Shown piece by piece: positions 15,182 to 17,602 of a stretch of 17,602 bases of DNA. The position numbers and the translations under genes were made by a program. The first letter of the stretch is position 1; each line of letters begins with the position of its first letter. Location of the stretch: NCBI GenBank assembly GCA_910586575.1, contig CAJUJQ010000062.1:1-17602 (forward strand), given 5' to 3'. The notes under the pieces were generated by a model. That model had not been told where the DNA came from. It worked only from the letters and a program-made list of their open reading frames with translations, and did not search any database. Source of the stretch: an uncultured Clostridia bacterium. Lineage in GTDB: Bacteria; Bacillota; Clostridia; Oscillospirales; Butyricicoccaceae.

Positions 15182-15826
15182 TTATTCGCCGGTATCGGCG
15201 TTTTCATCCGCAGCACCCTCCTCGGGGGAAGCTACCCCTCCGTTTACTTCCGGCGTGCTGCCCTCCGGCTGTACCGCTGCCGTCTCCAGCGGCGGGGACG
15301 CCTCCTTCCTGGCAGCTTCCTTTTTATCGGATTTCTTGGAATCGCTGACACGCCGCACCGGCACGGTAACCATCGCATCCGGGTCTATAAACGCGTCCGC
15401 GCCAAAGGTCCCGTCCGTAAACCGGTCCTGCAAACCGATCTGTGTCAGGCCGCTTTTCCTGCGCTGGTAGGAATACACCATGGCAGGCTCGTCCTCCGCA
15501 TGGAACGGCACGACCCAGGAAAGCGAAAGCATCGCAACAGTGGGAACTCGCTTTGTTACCTCCGCAGCATATTCGCGGCTATATTTATCGAGCGCTTTTT
15601 CGGTCGAAAAGCGGCCCTCTTTCCCGCTCCAGGTAAGCTCAAGATCGGCATAATAGCCCACCGAACCGTCCGAAACGCCTTTTGACAGGGAAATACTGCT
15701 CACCGAGGCAGAAGGAATCTTTCCCGCGATTTTCACCAGCCGTTCCGTGGACTCCTCCTCCGAAAGCTCAAGGCTGCACGCGCTGAACAATAACAGGAAA
15801 GCCAACAAAAAAAGAACTCTTTTGAT
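15182..15826 (-). CDS. Lipoprotein of unknown function, probable AUC start
   Basis: 214 aa from codon 15826. Family not recognised. The N-terminus from the proposed start (ATC, read as Met) is MKRVLFLLAFLLLFSAC, a textbook lipoprotein signal peptide with lipobox FSAC, so the mature protein should be anchored outside the membrane. A folded domain of about 135 residues follows (AGKIPSASVSSISLSKG, GYYADLELTW, VPTVAMLSLSWVVPF). The last 50 residues are a low-complexity, Ser/Glu/Ala/Pro-rich tail. A strong AAAGGAGG (15835-15842) lies 8 nt before the ATC. The nearest standard in-frame start, GTG at 15847, is upstream of that site, only about 5 nt from the predicted 5' end, and has no ribosome binding site. 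Using GTG would give 221 aa. The gene is monocistronic with its own promoter and terminator. Confidence 0.75.
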   Translation of the reverse strand: MKRVLFLLAFLLLFSACSLELSEEESTERLVKIAGKIPSASVSSISLSKGVSDGSVGYYADLELTWSGKEGRFSTEKALDKYSREYAAEVTKRVPTVAMLSLSWVVPFHAEDEPAMVYSYQRRKSGLTQIGLQDRFTDGTFGADAFIDPDAMVTVPVRRVSDSKKSDKKEAARKEASPPLETAAVQPEGSTPEVNGGVASPEEGAADENADTGE

Positions 15827-15858
15827 CTTTTCCGCCTCCTTTCTCACGGTTGTAATTA

Positions 15859-15887
15859 ATAATAGCGAATCCCTGCGCCCGCATCAA
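15859..15887 (-). promoter_or_regulatory. Sigma-A promoter of the lipoprotein gene
   Basis: On the minus strand, TTGATG (15882-15887), a 17-nt spacer and TATTAT (15859-15864). The predicted transcription start is near 15852, about 10 nt before the AAAGGAGG ribosome binding site. Confidence 0.65.
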
Positions 15888-15940
15888 TGGGCTGGTCAAA
15901 AATTCCAGCCGCTTCTTATCTGCCGCAGGGCGGGCGCATG

Positions 15941-15971
15941 AAAAAAGCAGGGTCAAACGCCCTGCCTTTTT
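15941..15971 (-). terminator. Intrinsic terminator of infC-rpmI-rplT
   Basis: GCAGGG (15960-15965 on the minus strand) pairs with CCCTGC (15947-15952) around a 7-nt loop. It is followed on the minus strand by six T (15941-15946). It begins 9 nt after the rplT stop. The + strand side also carries a T run, so it may act in both directions. Confidence 0.88.
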
Positions 15972-15979
15972 GATTTGGA

Positions 15980-16333
15980 TTAAAGCGCAGCCTTCGCCTT
16001 TTCAGCGAGCGCGGAGAATGCGGCCTTGTCGTTGACCGCGAGGTCGGCGAGCATCTTGCGGTTGATTTCGATGCCAGCTTTCTTGAGGCCGTTCATGAAA
16101 CGGCTGTAGTTGATACCGCAGGCCTTGGCCTGGGCGGAAATGCGGGTAATCCACAGGCGGCGGAAGTCACGTTTCTTCGCCTTGCGGCCGATATAAGCGT
16201 ACTTCAGGGACTTCATAACCGCCTGGTTGGCAGTTCTAAAATGTGTGGATTTCGCGCCGAAATAGCCCTTTGCGCGCTTCAAAATCTTCTTTCTTCTTTT
16301 GCGCGTCATCATCGCGCCCTTAACTCTTGCCAT
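15980..16333 (-). CDS. rplT: 50S ribosomal protein L20
   Basis: 117 aa, full length. L20 binds 23S rRNA early in large-subunit assembly and also represses its own operon by binding the leader RNA. The basic N-terminal extension (MARVKGAMMTRKRRKKILKRAKGY has the family pattern from residue 1) and the globular domain with RDFRRLWITRISAQAKACG and YSRFMNGLKKAGIEINRKML are canonical. AGGAGG lies about 11 nt before the ATG. It is the third gene of infC-rpmI-rplT, 44 nt after rpmI. Confidence 0.99.
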   Translation of the reverse strand: MARVKGAMMTRKRRKKILKRAKGYFGAKSTHFRTANQAVMKSLKYAYIGRKAKKRDFRRLWITRISAQAKACGINYSRFMNGLKKAGIEINRKMLADLAVNDKAAFSALAEKAKAAL

Positions 16334-16377
16334 TTTACTGCAATCCTCCTGAAATTGAAGTCAAAAATTACACAGCT

Positions 16378-16575
16378 TTATGCATACGGGATGAGACGCT
16401 TGATCTCTGCAACGTTGGTAACATCCGCATAGCCTTCCTTGCGCAGATGGCGCAGGCGCTTGGTGTTCTTCTTGGTCAGGATGTGGCGGCGGCCGACGTG
16501 CGCGCGCTTAATCTTGCCGCTTTTGGTTACCTTAAAGCGTTTCTTTGCACCGGTGTGCGTTTTGATCTTGGGCAT
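16378..16575 (-). CDS. rpmI: 50S ribosomal protein L35
   Basis: 65 aa, full length and highly basic, the small L35 component of the large ribosomal subunit. MPKIKTHTGAKKRFK and GRRHILTKKNTKRLRHLRK are the diagnostic L35 segments. GAGAGGAG precedes the ATG by about 9 nt. It is the second gene of the operon, 45 nt after infC. The infC-rpmI gap contains a GC-rich hairpin (16594-16611). Confidence 0.99.
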   Translation of the reverse strand: MPKIKTHTGAKKRFKVTKSGKIKRAHVGRRHILTKKNTKRLRHLRKEGYADVTNVAEIKRLIPYA

Positions 16576-16593
16576 AGCTGAAACTCCTCTCGC

Positions 16594-16611
16594 GCCCCGG
16601 TAGGACGGGGC
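16594..16611 (-). other. GC-rich hairpin in the infC-rpmI intercistronic gap
   Basis: On the minus strand, GCCCCG and CGGGGC form a 6-bp stem with a 6-nt loop just upstream of the rpmI ribosome binding site. No T run follows, so it is not an intrinsic terminator. It may stabilise the mRNA or modulate rpmI translation. Confidence 0.45.
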
Positions 16612-16620
16612 ATGGTATTT

Positions 16621-17139
16621 TTACTTTTCTTTTTTGGGGGCTAAAAACATATGCATTTGCCGTCCCTCCAGCTTGGGCTGTTTCTCGACTGTGCTGCACT
16701 CGGCGCACAGCTCCGCAAAGCGGCGCAGAAGATCGAGACCAAGCGAAGAATGGGTGACCTCACGGCCGCGAAAGCGGACAGAGACCTTGACCTTGTCGCC
16801 GCCCTTCAGGAACCGGCACGCGTGCCCAACCTTGACCTTCAGGTCCCCCACGTCGATATTGGGCGTCAGGCGGATCTCCTTGATTTCCACCACGCGCTGG
16901 TTTTTCCGCGCTTCCTTTTCGCGCTTGGCCTGCTCGAAGCGATACTTGCCGTAGTCCATAATGCGGCACACCGGCGGCTGGGCCTGCGGTGCGATCTTCA
17001 CCAGGTCCATCCCCTTGCGGACAGCGATTTCCATCGCTTCCTTGGACGAGACAATCCCCAGCTGTTCCCCGGTATCCGAAATGAGGCGAACCTCTTTGTC
17101 ACGGATATCTTCATTGATCTGATGTTCCATACTGCTAAT
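16621..17139 (-). CDS. infC: Translation initiation factor IF-3 with AUU start codon
   Basis: 172 aa. IF-3 binds the 30S subunit, prevents premature joining of the 50S and checks start-codon choice. The N-domain starts with SSMEHQINEDIRDKEVRLIS, followed by the linker MDYGKYRFEQAKREKEARKN and a C-domain with VRFRGREVTH and MHMFLAPKKEK, all typical. The start is ATT at 17137-17139. GGGAGGTG (minus strand, around 17149-17156) lies 9 nt upstream, whereas the first ATG (17130) is 18 nt from it. AUU is the usual infC start in Bacillus and enterics and lets IF-3 repress its own translation by rejecting non-canonical codons. In-frame codons back to 17208 belong to the leader and attenuator. Confidence 0.97.
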   Translation of the reverse strand: MSSMEHQINEDIRDKEVRLISDTGEQLGIVSSKEAMEIAVRKGMDLVKIAPQAQPPVCRIMDYGKYRFEQAKREKEARKNQRVVEIKEIRLTPNIDVGDLKVKVGHACRFLKGGDKVKVSVRFRGREVTHSSLGLDLLRRFAELCAECSTVEKQPKLEGRQMHMFLAPKKEK

Positions 17140-17324
17140 GCGAAAGCACCTCCCAAATGGATTATTTGTAATAGAAATTGAAAAAGGACGGGTCAACCGT
17201 CCGTCCAATCAGCCGCATCCCAAACCACACTGCGCGCAGGCGCACCAACAGTGCTAAGGGGATGCACTTGATAAACCCGTTCGCGGCTGCTGCGGGTGAG
17301 GACGGAGATCCTACTTTTTTGTTC
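17140..17324 (-). ncRNA. Leader RNA of the infC-rpmI-rplT operon (L20 leader type)
   Basis: A leader of about 185 nt separates the promoter from infC. It ends in a terminator hairpin (17181-17202). A CCGTCC near the 5' end (17300-17305, minus strand) can pair with the GGACGG of the terminator stem, forming a candidate antiterminator. In Bacillus this operon is controlled by L20 binding to the leader and causing termination. The arrangement here matches that scheme; I did not fold the whole RNA. Confidence 0.7.
17181..17202 (-). terminator. Attenuator terminator in the infC leader
   Basis: On the minus strand, GGACGG (17197-17202) pairs with CCGTCC (17186-17191) around a TTGAC loop and is followed by TTTTT (17181-17185). 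A second register is possible because GGACGG is partly duplicated (17201-17206). It lies about 40 nt before the infC start codon. Confidence 0.8.
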
Positions 17325-17330
17325 TTATTT

Positions 17331-17359
17331 AGTATAGCACCCCGTCCCCGCCCTGTCAA
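17331..17359 (-). promoter_or_regulatory. Sigma-A promoter of infC-rpmI-rplT
   Basis: On the minus strand, a perfect TTGACA (17354-17359), a 17-nt GC-rich spacer and TATACT (17331-17336). The predicted transcription start is near 17324. Confidence 0.92.
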
Positions 17360-17399
17360 GGAAAATTTTTCGATTTGACAAACATTTTATCTGTCGTTA

Positions 17400-17602
17400 A
17401 AACGGCCGCCCATTTTTTCACAGCATTCCGTCATCAAAACAAAAAATAATGAACATATTTCATTGGTTCTAGAACATTTATAGTGGTTCAGTTCTCAAGG
17501 GGTTTCATGGTCAAACCCGTGTCGGAGTTGGACTATGAAAAAGAGTTAGGGCAATACCGCACAATGAGGTTTGCCTAAAAATAAGACATCCTCAACTGAT
17601 AA
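17400..17602. other. AT-rich end region with no recognised gene
   Basis: Upstream of the infC promoter. There is no full ORF on either strand. On the minus strand an open frame enters from the window edge (17602) and stops at 17546, with 18 residues ending GKPHCAVLP. This could be the C-terminal end of a neighbouring gene, but I do not recognise it. A perfect 10-bp palindrome GTTCTAGAAC is at 17466-17475. Confidence 0.35.

Noticed and set aside
17462..17484. LexA-type operator near GTTCTAGAAC
   Set aside because: The Gram-positive LexA site is GAAC-N4-GTTC. Here the halves are in the opposite orientation (GTTC-TA-GAAC), and the nearest GAAC...GTTC pair has the wrong spacing.

Overview
The window looks like chromosomal DNA from a fairly GC-rich, endospore-forming Clostridia (Firmicutes), perhaps an Oscillospirales/Ruminococcaceae-type gut organism. 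The evidence is a HrcA/CIRCE-controlled groES-groEL operon, a SpoIVB sporulation protease, an infC-rpmI-rplT operon with a Firmicutes-type attenuated leader and an AUU-started infC, strong AGGAGG ribosome binding sites, and a short-chain dehydrogenase closely resembling clostridial bile-acid 7alpha-hydroxysteroid dehydrogenases. The lineage is inferred from gene content only.

Layout. (1) 41-2084, + strand: a nucleoside phosphorylase-family gene that is more AT-rich than its neighbours and has an uncertain start, then a THUMP-domain RlmL-type RNA guanine-N2 methyltransferase. (2) 2159-4286, +: promoter, perfect CIRCE operator, groES, groEL and a terminator. (3) 4290-5373, -: spoIVB, convergent with groEL, with its own terminator. 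(4) 5485-5892, +: a small SLOG-domain protein behind a good sigma-A promoter. (5) 5901-6698, -: the 7alpha-HSDH-like SDR. (6) 6810-15175, +: the main feature, a seven-gene operon. It starts at a consensus promoter (TTGACA-18-TATAAT), runs through a leader of about 160 nt with two small hairpins and a strong intrinsic terminator, and then encodes a lipoprotein solute-binding protein, a fused double ABC ATPase, two permeases, larE, larB and larC. It ends at a bidirectional terminator. (7) 15182-15887, -: a lipoprotein of unknown function that probably starts at a non-canonical AUC codon. (8) 15941-17359, -: infC-rpmI-rplT with a sigma-A promoter, leader attenuator and terminator. (9) 17400-17602: AT-rich DNA with no recognised gene.

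How the parts work together. LarB, LarE and LarC make the nickel-pincer nucleotide (NPN) cofactor of lactate racemase and other LarA-family enzymes. LarB carboxylates NaAD, LarE inserts sulfur, and LarC inserts nickel. The NikABCDE/Dpp-type importer sits in the same transcription unit, with 4-8 nt overlaps or short gaps, so it most likely imports nickel for LarC. LarC itself carries a 34-residue segment with 20 histidines. No larA is in the window, so the enzyme that uses the cofactor lies elsewhere. The leader terminator suggests that the whole nickel-import and cofactor operon is controlled by attenuation, possibly by an undescribed metal- or metabolite-responsive RNA. This is the best candidate for something new.

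Three genes appear to use non-AUG/GUG/UUG starts: infC with AUU (expected for the family), the lipoprotein with AUC, and possibly the phosphorylase with CUG.
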